Of a stretch of 23,194 bases of DNA, positions 8,901 to 15,397 are shown one piece after another; position 1 is the first letter of the stretch; every line of letters begins with the position of its first letter. The DNA comes from Brachyspira sp. CAG:484 (GTDB lineage Bacteria > Cyanobacteriota > Vampirovibrionia > Gastranaerophilales > Gastranaerophilaceae). The stretch spans positions 63,413 to 86,606 of the forward strand of contig HF989735.1 in assembly GCA_000431315.1 (NCBI GenBank), in the 5' to 3' direction. The translations under genes were made by a program, and so were the position numbers. The notes below the pieces were generated by a model that had not been told where the DNA came from, searched no databases, and saw only the letters and a list, made by a program, of their open reading frames with translations.

Positions 8901-9412
8901 GCCTGCTCTATTCTCCTGTCAAAATCTGCAATACCTGCAATTTCATCAATAATTTTACGTCTGTTGCGCGGGGTGCAGTTAGTTATGCCTTGCACATCTC
9001 CCTGCATCATAACGTTATAGCTGTTCGGAGTAACATTGTATTTTTCAAGAACAGCATGGATATTTGATAATGTAGTTACAGAATCGTTGAGGTAATATGT
9101 ACTTGCGTAACCCTGGGTAGATTTTCTTATTTTTCTTGCAATACTTAAATCCTGACCACCTTCCATGTCGCCGAATGTTACTTTAACAAAGGCTTCGTTG
9201 CGTTTTGTATATGTAGAGATAAAGTGTGAAAGGTTTTCCGCACGCAGCTCGCTGGCGTTTGCAAGCCCCAGAGCAAATAAAACACTGTCAATGATATTAC
9301 TTTTACCGGAGCCGTTCGGTCCTGATACAGTTGTAAACCCTTTTAAGAAAGGGATTTCTGATTTGTTGGCAAATGATTTAAAATTATCAATTTCAAGTTG
9401 TTTTATATACAT
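5921..9412 (-). CDS. smc: Chromosome segregation protein SMC
   Basis: 1163 residues, a full-length bacterial Smc ATPase that loads with ScpA and ScpB to organise and separate chromosomes. The head has Walker A at 31-38 (GPNGSGKS). The C-terminal head has the signature SGGEK at 1073-1077 and Walker B ending in Asp1100-Glu1101 (YAFDEVDAS). Two long Lys/Glu-rich coiled coils (about 170-490 and 670-1020) flank the hinge (about 500-660, with RGVHAPLVKLG and AMEVAFGGRM). I start at the ATG 9412, MYIKQLEIDNFKSF, the normal start of the family, rather than a TTG four codons upstream. Several antisense frames here are shadows caused by the biased coiled-coil codons. It leads a five-gene operon. Confidence 0.97.
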   Translation of the reverse strand: MYIKQLEIDNFKSFANKSEIPFLKGFTTVSGPNGSGKSNIIDSVLFALGLANASELRAENLSHFISTYTKRNEAFVKVTFGDMEGGQDLSIARKIRKSTQGYASTYYLNDSVTTLSNIHAVLEKYNVTPNSYNVMMQGDVQGITNCTPRNRRKIIDEIAGIADFDRRIEQATNELTDVEQRVERSSVILTEIDAMLEQLKEEREVAIKYQKLREEKTGLESQITKVRFFDIKRNLEKAHENILEFTKKKKEEELKNKDLDERLNLIKSKYQEISNLVKEKGEAKQLELKKQEEELKGSIDRKQNALNFADKQILDGLKTIENAKNGIENFKKKIEDIRLNIKLKEENIKRIDENIDTKKAELKKILEDMTGLNSTAEQHIENRNRLRKELEELQDKATSLLQQKLPLESELKNLQSSLSEAKAKLAELEELKSNFASNFDLKKQLVEQLGKEIEDFKSIQQNTMNELDKTNNEINDTNYNIRMAYGKLSRMEGLKQAAQASMGNAIDTVMNAKLRGVHAPLVKLGTVDKEYSTAMEVAFGGRMAHIVVDDEHVASVAIELLKSSGGGRTTFIPLNKVQKAPTRLSLPKDKGVIDFAINLVDFDDEYINAFYYAVGDTIVVEDMECAKKLIGRYRMVTLAGELFEKSGAITGGSMRRSGLSFSQNDDAELEAFKGKVKEMEKHLGELEAKKNSLENKLQTIRQNYSDSVSEFSKAKVELDNMNRNYENSENILKEKEEFIKNSEPRIAELNKKLDKLEEDDISINDKMLDIKDKIAEIEKLINDKDLKDLKEKTEGVENEIKRLQANLMSANNDKNELEREIVFNESLIKTREEEIVEREHTNKKLEQDKIQFKTEIEELNKKTEVLKDEIAQIEEKLGELLKQRDDINTELIEMEKQKHIRTSDIERIAEQIESFKARRRELEPQLETAKKELEDTGVEVNKLEPVEISIEEITSKIQRLDKKMAELGDVNMRALTTYDEKLARQTEIKEQIEVLSKERKEILDRMHGYEQLKKETFMKTFNHINENFKEVFHQLSEGEGELKLEFPEDPLNGGLTIEAQPRDKKLQRLESMSGGEKALTALAFVFAIQRYMPSPFYAFDEVDASLDTMNVERIAHMVQNQSKDTQFIVVSHRKPMIESANRTIGVTQKEKGITRVTGVKLRD

Positions 9413-9440
9413 TATCCTACCCAATTATAGTCTTATCTTT

Positions 9441-9469
9441 ATTAGACAACAACAAACCGGACATGTCAA
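9441..9469 (-). promoter_or_regulatory. Sigma70-type promoter of the smc operon
   Basis: Reading the minus strand, a perfect -35 TTGACA (9464-9469), a 17-base spacer and a -10 TCTAAT (9441-9446) lie upstream of smc. The predicted leader is about 20-25 bases. A second TATAAT at 9424-9429, with TTGTTG 17 bases upstream, would give an almost leaderless transcript. The terminator of the preceding gene lies 30 bases further upstream. Confidence 0.65.
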
Positions 9470-9498
9470 AAATGTTACGTCTTTGTTAATATTTTCGC

Positions 9499-9527
9499 AA
9501 AAAAAAACGACTTTTTGAGGAAGTCGT
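9499..9527 (-). terminator. Rho-independent terminator after the sigma28-promoted gene
   Basis: The seven-base stem acgactt (9507-9513) / aagtcgt (9521-9527) has a seven-base loop and is followed on the minus strand by a T-run (9499-9506). It lies about 170 bases beyond the stop of the upstream gene and just before the smc promoter. Confidence 0.8.
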
Positions 9528-9586
9528 CGGGAAATTTATAGGGAAATTTTGGGAAAATTTTTGTTAGGGAAACTTTGTTATCGTTA

Positions 9587-9655
9587 AACGAATTTTTTAA
9601 GAAATTCACAAAAAGTCTTACATATACATTCGGTGAACTTTTTAAAGAATTCGTT
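9587..9655. repeat. 23-bp imperfect inverted repeat in a long 3' region
   Basis: Bases 9587-9609 and 9633-9655 are reverse complements at 20 of 23 positions, with a 23-base loop. As + strand RNA, two of the three mismatches become G-U wobbles; as - strand RNA, one does. It lies between the stop of the 364-residue gene and its terminator. It is probably part of the transcript's 3' untranslated region. Confidence 0.7.
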
Positions 9656-9662
9656 CTCGGAT

Positions 9663-9692
9663 AATTGGCGGGGGTTGCTTTTTCCGCCAATT
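9663..9692 (-). other. Stable hairpin immediately after a stop codon
   Basis: Nine-base arms aattggcgg (9663-9671) and ccgccaatt (9684-9692) enclose a 12-base loop, beginning six bases after the stop codon of the 364-residue gene. No T-run follows, so it looks more like an mRNA-stabilising or processing hairpin than a terminator. Confidence 0.6.
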
Positions 9693-9697
9693 TCCGA

Positions 9698-10792
9698 TTA
9701 GCCGAATGTTTTGAATGTTGATTCTGTGTTCTTTTCGATAACTTTCTGAACTGCATCCATTTCTGTTGAAATAGCATCCTGTTCTGTATCTAACTGTTTT
9801 AATCTTAATTCTAAGTTTTTGTCTTCAATCTGGATAATTTCTATTTTGTTGTTAATATCTTCGATTGCTTTGTCGTAACTTGTTTTATCGTATTCGTACT
9901 GGTTCATAGCATCATTATAAGCATCCTGGTCAGTTGTAGTCTGAGTAGTTAATGCGTATGTAGTGGCATTTCCTTCTTCATCATACAATGTGATGTTTAT
10001 ATATCTGCCAGATGTATCCTGTTCTAATTTTGCTTCTGTACCTTTAATTTCGTCTGTTACAACTTCAGAGCCTGTTGAATAAGCTTGAATGAATGACTGA
10101 GAGGCACCTGTTTTGTCGCTGTAAATTGTAGTATCTTTTGTTAAATCGCTGGTTTTGTAGAATACAGGTGTGTATGTTCCGGCAGTTGTATCGTGTTTGT
10201 AATATACCTGCCAAGCTGTATCTGCACTTTCAGTACCGCCATTATATTTTTCATCAAGTTTTTCTTTATAGGCTTGTTCTTCAAGTAATAATTTAATTAA
10301 CTGGTCTTCATTTAATGTTGAGAGATAGTCATCTGTTTTAGCAAATTCTTTGAACTCTTCGCTAAGTCCGTAACCGCTATCTGCATCGCCTGTAAGACCT
10401 TGACCGAGGGCTCTTAATTCTTTAGCACCTACGCTATATTTATAGTTGCCTTCTTCTCCGCTTCTTGTGATAATTGAAGAGGTAGCTGAAACGACAGCTG
10501 TATCATCAGTGTAGCTTCTTGTATAGCTTACCAGGTATTTACCTTCGCCCTGTGCAATCAAAGATGTTACAACGTTTTCCAGTGCACCATCGGTAAATGA
10601 GTAAACTGTTTTTGTATAATCTTCAACTGAAGGAGGAACAGGAACTTCCATACCTAACAACTGGTTATAGTAGTTAGCAGATTGGTTAGATAATGTTGTT
10701 CTCTGTTGGTTAATCTGCTGGCCTTCATATTCTACATTTGTTTTCCTTGCGGTAAGGCCTAAGAACCTTGCCTGTGATGCTGCCATTCCCAT
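9698..10792 (-). CDS. Conserved-looking protein of unknown function with terminal helices (MAASQAR N-terminus)
   Basis: 364 residues. The first 50 (MGMAASQARFLGLTARKTNV, then EYEGQQINQQRT) read as one long Gln/Asn-rich helix. The middle (about 60-280) is rich in Thr, Ser and Tyr. Residues about 285-355 form a heptad-like coiled coil ending STFKTFG. There is no signal peptide and no Cys. I recall similar MAASQAR-type proteins in gut bacteria of this lineage, without a known function. Helices at both ends around a variable middle resemble the plan of flagellar axial proteins. The sigma28-like promoter upstream fits that idea, but I see no flagellin or hook signature, so this is only a hypothesis. 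The start ATG follows AAGGGA by eight bases. Confidence 0.75.
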   Translation of the reverse strand: MGMAASQARFLGLTARKTNVEYEGQQINQQRTTLSNQSANYYNQLLGMEVPVPPSVEDYTKTVYSFTDGALENVVTSLIAQGEGKYLVSYTRSYTDDTAVVSATSSIITRSGEEGNYKYSVGAKELRALGQGLTGDADSGYGLSEEFKEFAKTDDYLSTLNEDQLIKLLLEEQAYKEKLDEKYNGGTESADTAWQVYYKHDTTAGTYTPVFYKTSDLTKDTTIYSDKTGASQSFIQAYSTGSEVVTDEIKGTEAKLEQDTSGRYINITLYDEEGNATTYALTTQTTTDQDAYNDAMNQYEYDKTSYDKAIEDINNKIEIIQIEDKNLELRLKQLDTEQDAISTEMDAVQKVIEKNTESTFKTFG

Positions 10793-10830
10793 AGCATATT
10801 CCCTTTCGTTTTAATTTCCTTGTGGTATAT

Positions 10831-10858
10831 GTATCGGCATGTTGAATTGAAAACTTTA
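10831..10858 (-). promoter_or_regulatory. Sigma28 (FliA/SigD)-like promoter
   Basis: On the minus strand, TAAAGTTT (10851-10858), 12 bases, then GCCGATAC (10831-10838). The FliA consensus is TAAAGTTT-N11-GCCGATAA, so the boxes match at 8 of 8 and 7 of 8 positions with a spacer one base longer. It lies 38 bases before the ATG of the 364-residue gene, leaving a leader of about 30 bases that contains the ribosome binding site. Confidence 0.6.
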
Positions 10859-10944
10859 ATTTTTGCCTGCATATTTGTAACAATTCTTAATAAATATCAT
10901 CTAAATGAAGGTTGTTATTGCCTTTGAAAGCCTTGCGGGGCAAC

Positions 10945-10977
10945 AAAAAAGACTGATTTTAACAATCAGCCTCTTTT
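10945..10977 (-). terminator. Rho-independent terminator of the glucan phosphorylase gene
   Basis: The stem ctgatt (10953-10958) / aatcag (10964-10969) has a five-base loop, flanked by partly pairing A and T runs. On the minus strand the stem is followed by TCTTTTTTG. It lies about 25 bases past the stop at 11003. Confidence 0.75.
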
Positions 10978-11002
10978 GTAAAATATTTATATATTTTGTC
11001 TA

Positions 11003-12694
11003 TTATTTGATGTTTGAGAATGTCCAAGCATCGAATGTAGGTGTTTCAGAAATCTTCATTTCTTTCTTGTCAGTTCCAGTTGAAGAATCATCGTGAGCGA
11101 TTGGTTTATACAATCTGTTATAGTACTCAACAACCATTCTGTCTGAATTGAAGTAAGCTTCAGATGTTCTGATAGCCTGTCTCATTAATCTAGCCCATTC
11201 TGTTTTGTTTTCATAGTATGTAGGAATAATTCTGTTTTCGATAATATTCATAACACACTCATGATCTTTCCAGTGACGTTCTTCCCAAGGCATTTCATCA
11301 TCAAGACCAGGATATTCAACAGTGTATCCGTTGATTCCGTCGAATGTACCTTCTACAGTCCATCCGTCATAGATTGATAAGTGTAATGCACCGTTAGCGT
11401 TAGCAGACATACCGGAAGTACCAGAAGCTTCAAATGGTCTTAACGGAGTGTTTAACCAAATATCAGAACCGCGTTTCAACAGTCCAGACAATTGAAGTTC
11501 ATAACCCGGAAGTACAACAACATTTTTCAATGAATGTGAACGGTTTAACAATTTGTTAAACATTTCTTTACCCATAACATCATCCGGATGGAATTTGCCT
11601 GCAAAGATAATTTGAATTTTGTTTTCATCTAACAGTTTGTTAATTCTGTCTTTATCCATAAGTATCAACCAGGCACGTTTGTAATCAGCAAATCTTCTTG
11701 CCCAGGTGATAGTTAATACATCAGGATCAAATCTCTTACCTGCAACGTTTGCAACATGTTTGAAGAGTTCAACCTTCATTTCGCGCTTAACTGCAAGTAA
11801 TTGCTCAGGTGTTTGAGCATTTTTAATACGTTCATCCTGCCAGTAGTGAAGGTTAACTGCATTGGTGATAGCTCTGATAGGGCATCTTCCGTCAACCCAT
11901 TCCCACATCTTGTTAGCAACAAGCCCATGGAGCTGTGATACTGCGTTTGCAATTCTTGACATTCTCAGCGCTGCAACTGTAAGCGAGAAGTTTTCTCCGC
12001 CTAAATTAACCGCAGTTTCTCTTGAAGCGCCGGCAAAGAAGCCGCCTTCAAGAAGTGTGTCAACCCAGTGAACTTCATTACCTGCCGCAACAGGAGTATG
12101 AGTTGTAAATACAGTTCTTTTCTTAACTTCATCAAGATTACCGTTGTATTGTCTTAATAACTCAAATGCAGCAGGAAGTGCGTGACCTTCGTTCATGTGA
12201 ACTACATCAAATTTATAGCCTACTGCCTGAAGGATTCTTACACCGGCGATACCTAATACTGTTTCCTGGGCAATTCTGATTTTTTCATTTCCATCATAAA
12301 GTTTGTGGGAAATGCTTCTTGCCCATTCGCTGTTGCCTTCAATATCTGTAGTCAATAAATAAACAGGGCAGGCACCGAATAATTCCGGTTCTACATAGAA
12401 AGCTTTTACTTTAACTTTTTCGCCAAAGATATCAACTTCTGTAGAAACGTTTAAATCTTTTAAGAAATCATAATACTTTCTGATGTAAGCAACTTCAACC
12501 TGACCATCATGTGCAATTCTTTGGTCATAGTAGCCGTATGACCATAACATAGTTACACCAACCATAGGCATTTGCAAATATCCTGCAGATAACATATGAG
12601 AACCTGCAAGGAATCCTAAACCGCCTGAATAAGTTTTTAAAGACTGATCCAGTGCGATTTCCATTGAAAAGTATGCTACATTTGGTAATGACAT
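11003..12694 (-). CDS. glgP: Alpha-glucan phosphorylase homologue (GT35, short form) lacking the PLP lysine
   Basis: 563 residues, a GT-B-fold relative of glycogen/maltodextrin phosphorylases, which normally release glucose-1-phosphate from alpha-1,4-glucans. Recognisable blocks are the N-terminal AYFSMEIALDQSLKTYSGGLG, VVHMNEGHALP, FTTHTPVAAGNEVHW, ITNAVNLHYW, the phosphate-site-like RRFADYKRA, and LKRGSDIWLNTPLRPFEASG. The next block reads SGTSGMSANANGAL. Ser430 occupies the position of the lysine that binds pyridoxal phosphate (GMK in classical members), and no lysine is nearby. The usual GDHLKSASD is also altered to GSHMLSAGY. I recall a bacterial subfamily with Thr or Ser here, so this may be a stable variant rather than a decayed gene, and its reaction is uncertain. 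The gene stands alone; the ATG follows AGGAAAGGG. Confidence 0.85.
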   Translation of the reverse strand: MSLPNVAYFSMEIALDQSLKTYSGGLGFLAGSHMLSAGYLQMPMVGVTMLWSYGYYDQRIAHDGQVEVAYIRKYYDFLKDLNVSTEVDIFGEKVKVKAFYVEPELFGACPVYLLTTDIEGNSEWARSISHKLYDGNEKIRIAQETVLGIAGVRILQAVGYKFDVVHMNEGHALPAAFELLRQYNGNLDEVKKRTVFTTHTPVAAGNEVHWVDTLLEGGFFAGASRETAVNLGGENFSLTVAALRMSRIANAVSQLHGLVANKMWEWVDGRCPIRAITNAVNLHYWQDERIKNAQTPEQLLAVKREMKVELFKHVANVAGKRFDPDVLTITWARRFADYKRAWLILMDKDRINKLLDENKIQIIFAGKFHPDDVMGKEMFNKLLNRSHSLKNVVVLPGYELQLSGLLKRGSDIWLNTPLRPFEASGTSGMSANANGALHLSIYDGWTVEGTFDGINGYTVEYPGLDDEMPWEERHWKDHECVMNIIENRIIPTYYENKTEWARLMRQAIRTSEAYFNSDRMVVEYYNRLYKPIAHDDSSTGTDKKEMKISETPTFDAWTFSNIK

Positions 12695-12754
12695 ATTTAA
12701 CCCTTTCCTCTTATACTAAATACGAAATTTCATCACCCTTGCTGGGGTAATAAC

Positions 12755-12781
12755 AGCATACCACAAAAAATCTCTAGTCAA
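12755..12781 (-). promoter_or_regulatory. Candidate promoter of the glucan phosphorylase homologue
   Basis: On the minus strand TTGACT (12776-12781) and an extended -10 TGGTATGCT (TATGCT at 12755-12760) are separated by 15 bases, shorter than ideal. It lies 61 bases upstream of the start codon. Confidence 0.4.
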
Positions 12782-12804
12782 TTGTAATTATATTAATTTT
12801 TATA

Positions 12805-12824
12805 ACTAATCCTTAAGAATTAGT
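12805..12824. promoter_or_regulatory. 20-base near-perfect palindrome, candidate operator
   Basis: ACTAATCCTTAAGAATTAGT pairs with itself at 9 of 10 positions around CTTAAG. It lies in the 228-base divergent region, 24 bases upstream of the -35 of the phosphorylase gene and about 45 bases before a TATAAT (12870-12875) facing the opposite gene. This is a plausible site for a dimeric regulator; which one is unknown. Confidence 0.4.
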
Positions 12825-12922
12825 CATATGGTGCTATTGCCGATTAACAAAACTTAATAATTATGGCAATATAATGCAAAAAATCTTATTCAAGCGTTTT
12901 TCCTTTTCAGGAATAATATTTT

Positions 12923-13810
12923 ATGAAAATTTCTTACCAAAATCAGGCAAATATTAGTAATAAAAGTTTAAATATAAGAAAACCTGCAGTGCTCTTGGCT
13001 TCATACGGAAACTATCCGGCAGCGAATACTTCAGGAAGAGATGCGAACAGCGTGCATCTTAATTTTTGCGGAGGAATAAGCCGGACTGTAATTAGAGAAC
13101 TGGATAAAGTAAAAGATCCTATGGAGTTTGTAAAACAGGCTTGTAATATTCTAAGAAAAGATGCCGGATTTACAAAGGATATTTCTCCGGCAATATCTAT
13201 AAATAATGCCGGCTCTAAAAGGGCTGCTTATGATCTTTCTCTAAACTCTATAGTGTTGGATAGTGAAAGCTTAAATGCTGGTAAACCAAAACTTTTTGGT
13301 ATATTGTCACGAGAATTCCGTCATGTGGTTCACTGTTATGATGCCCTGAGGTCAGAAGGACTTGGCAATAGGGTTGTTGAAACGCTGGCAGACAGGACAG
13401 AAAGGGTTAATCTTAGTAATTTCTTAGAAACAATCAAAACAAATTCTATAGATGACTTATTGACCCAGCACAAGAATAAACAAATCAGCCGTAATTTTCT
13501 TGTACTATATTTGAGAGGAAAACAGGCGCTTGGTAAAGGAAAAGGATATTATAAAGAGTTTGAACAGCATCTTTATGATGCGGAAATTCCTCTTGTACGT
13601 CAGGATTGGCTTAACTTGCAAAGTAAAATTATCAATAGCCTTGGAGGCATAAAAGAAGGTTCAAAACCTGCTAAAGATGCCGAAAAGTACTTTGTATCAC
13701 TGCTAAATTCATCTAAATCCGCCAATAAAGATTATATCTCCGCAGAGAGTTTAGATGCTTTAAGAGCCGGCGGAAGTGCATATTTAAAATACCTTTTATA
13801 CACACTTTAA
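12923..13810 (+). CDS. Hypothetical protein with degenerate zincin-like REFRH motif
   Basis: 295 residues, family not recognised. The first 45 residues look disordered and Asn/Ser-rich, then comes HLNFCGG, similar in form to the ISFGS and SFTG motifs of other proteins here. Residues 130-134 read REFRH within LFGILSREFRHVVHCYDALR. The setting (a hydrophobic helix after an IVLDSESL strand) resembles minimal zincins, where HExxH would be expected, but the first His is Arg. I therefore suspect a metallopeptidase-derived fold that has lost activity; this is inference. No signal peptide or membrane helix is visible. The ATG lies ten bases after AGGA, and TATAAT at 12870-12875 may be its -10. It converges with the next gene with two bases between stop codons. 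Confidence 0.65.
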   Translation: MKISYQNQANISNKSLNIRKPAVLLASYGNYPAANTSGRDANSVHLNFCGGISRTVIRELDKVKDPMEFVKQACNILRKDAGFTKDISPAISINNAGSKRAAYDLSLNSIVLDSESLNAGKPKLFGILSREFRHVVHCYDALRSEGLGNRVVETLADRTERVNLSNFLETIKTNSIDDLLTQHKNKQISRNFLVLYLRGKQALGKGKGYYKEFEQHLYDAEIPLVRQDWLNLQSKIINSLGGIKEGSKPAKDAEKYFVSLLNSSKSANKDYISAESLDALRAGGSAYLKYLLYTL

Positions 13811-13812
13811 TA

Positions 13813-15045
13813 TTATTTGCGTACTTTATCCAAAATTTTGGTTAAAGCTATTTTTACATGCGCATAATTTAAACCGCCCTGCATATATGCAACATAAGGC
13901 GCTCTCATCGGACCATCAGCTGAAAGTTCAATGGTTGAACCCTCTATAAAAGTACCGCCTGCCATAATTACCTGATCCTCATATCCCGGAATATATTCCG
14001 GAATTGGAGTTACATATCCGTTTACCGGCGATAAGGATTGAATTGTCCGGCAGAATTGTTCCAAAGGTTCCGGAGAACCAAATGTAATATTCTGTATAAT
14101 ATCAGTTCGTTTTTCGTTATATTTTGGAGTTGAATTGTAACCTATTTCATCAAAAATTTTTGCTGCCAGTACAGCACCTTTAACAGCTTCTGATACAACC
14201 GAAGGCGCCATAAAAAGTCCCTGGAACATTAGTCTGTGCTGATTAAACATGGCACCGCCTTCACTCCCTATACCTGGTGCGGTAAGTCTGTTTGCCGCTC
14301 TTTCAACAAGCCGGGCTTTCCCTGCAATATATCCGCCAGCTTCTACAATTCCGCCACCCGGATTTTTGATTAATGAGCCTGCAATAATATCAGCACCGGC
14401 TTCAAGCGGTTCTTTGTCCTCTACAAATTCTCCGTAACAATTGTCTACAAAGCATATGCAATTAGGATTTTTCTTCTTTACAATCCGGCATATTTCACCG
14501 ATTGTGTCTACTGTAAGGGATTTTCGTGTTGAATAGCCTTTTGAGCGCTGAATAAGAACCATCGTAACAGTTTCATCAATGACCTTTTCTATTTCTTCCA
14601 AATCAACATCATCATTTTTTAGCGGTACTTCATCATACAAAACTCCATGGGCGATTAGGGAATCTTCTCTTATCTCATCTTCTCCGAGTGTTCCGATAAC
14701 CTCCTGCATTGTGTCATATGGTGCTCCCGCTACAGAAATCAGTTTGTTGCCAGGTCTTAAGTTTCCAAACAGGACACAGGCGAGTGTATGTGTACCGGAC
14801 GCAAAATGTATTCTGGCAATGGCTTTTTCTGCCTTAAATACATCTGCAAAAACTTTGTCCAGAACCTCACGCCCCATATCATCGTGACCGTATCCTGAAA
14901 CTGTATAAAAATGTTCAGGCGCAACTTTGTTCTCAATAAATGCGTTAAGCACCTTTTCCTGATTAAAATCTCTTATTTCATCTATAATCTCAAATTGTTC
15001 TCTTAAATCTTTCTCAGCCTGTTTTATAATTTCTTTACTATTCAT
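13813..15045 (-). CDS. PLP-dependent methionine gamma-lyase / aluminium resistance family protein
   Basis: 410 residues, a fold-type I aminotransferase-like enzyme of the family annotated as methionine gamma-lyase or 'aluminium resistance' protein. Lys227 in GSLIKNPGGG is the expected pyridoxal-phosphate lysine. Upstream, CFVDNCYGEF supplies the cofactor-binding Asp. The N-terminal YTVSGYGHDDMGREVLDKVF and HFASGTHTLACVLFG are characteristic, as is the C-terminal EGSTIELSADGPMRAPYVAY. The length matches the family. The precise reaction is unproven for most members; sulfur amino acid lyase activity is inferred. The start ATG follows AAAGGGA by eight bases, and TATAAT at 15067-15072 may be its -10. 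It is transcribed alone, divergent from the 67-residue gene. Confidence 0.9.
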   Translation of the reverse strand: MNSKEIIKQAEKDLREQFEIIDEIRDFNQEKVLNAFIENKVAPEHFYTVSGYGHDDMGREVLDKVFADVFKAEKAIARIHFASGTHTLACVLFGNLRPGNKLISVAGAPYDTMQEVIGTLGEDEIREDSLIAHGVLYDEVPLKNDDVDLEEIEKVIDETVTMVLIQRSKGYSTRKSLTVDTIGEICRIVKKKNPNCICFVDNCYGEFVEDKEPLEAGADIIAGSLIKNPGGGIVEAGGYIAGKARLVERAANRLTAPGIGSEGGAMFNQHRLMFQGLFMAPSVVSEAVKGAVLAAKIFDEIGYNSTPKYNEKRTDIIQNITFGSPEPLEQFCRTIQSLSPVNGYVTPIPEYIPGYEDQVIMAGGTFIEGSTIELSADGPMRAPYVAYMQGGLNYAHVKIALTKILDKVRK

Positions 15046-15145
15046 ATTTCATATCCCTTTGTAATAATTATATCACGAAGAAAATTTTAAAATTTCATTT
15101 TCTCGTAGTAAAATAAAATCAAAAAATAAGAGAAAGGAGAATTAT

Positions 15146-15349
15146 ATGTATCACGTTTACAGAGAAAGAAACCATTCTGAATTTTCAAGAGCATTGATGG
15201 GAGAATTTACTGACCTTGATGAAGCAAGAGCATGTGCGCAAAAATCTATTGCAGGGAGAGAAGATTACAATTATCTTATTATTGAAACAGACGGTCATGT
15301 AAACAATTATGGTGATTTGATTACCACAGTAATCGAGGAAAGCGACTAG
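15146..15349 (+). CDS. Small hypothetical protein (67 residues)
   Basis: The ATG at 15146 follows a strong GAAAGGAGA site at a suitable distance, and codon usage is regular, so it is likely a real gene. The protein is acidic with mixed strand and helix character (MYHVYRERNHSEFSRALMGE at the start, YLIIETDGHVNNYGD later). It has no membrane helix, signal or Cys pair. I recognise no family. The VWA gene follows after 48 bases on the same strand and may be cotranscribed; a 14-base palindrome (atggaaaattccat, 15362-15375) lies between them. Confidence 0.7.
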   Translation: MYHVYRERNHSEFSRALMGEFTDLDEARACAQKSIAGREDYNYLIIETDGHVNNYGDLITTVIEESD

Positions 15350-15397
15350 TCTTTCCGGCTAATGGAAAATTCCATATTTTAGTAAATAAGATTAAGT

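Noticed and set aside
6065..9067. Many open frames on the plus strand opposite smc
   Set aside because: They are antisense shadows of the Lys/Glu-rich coiled-coil codons; they read as Ser/Phe/Leu repeats without ribosome binding sites.
9475..9777. 100-residue open frame on the minus strand over the structured 3' region
   Set aside because: It starts inside the 364-residue gene in another frame, runs through the hairpins and terminator, and has a low-complexity Lys/Phe/Asn composition. It is better explained as an untranslated region.
12839..12846. GCCGATTA as a second sigma28 -10 box
   Set aside because: No TAAA-type -35 element lies at the required distance upstream.
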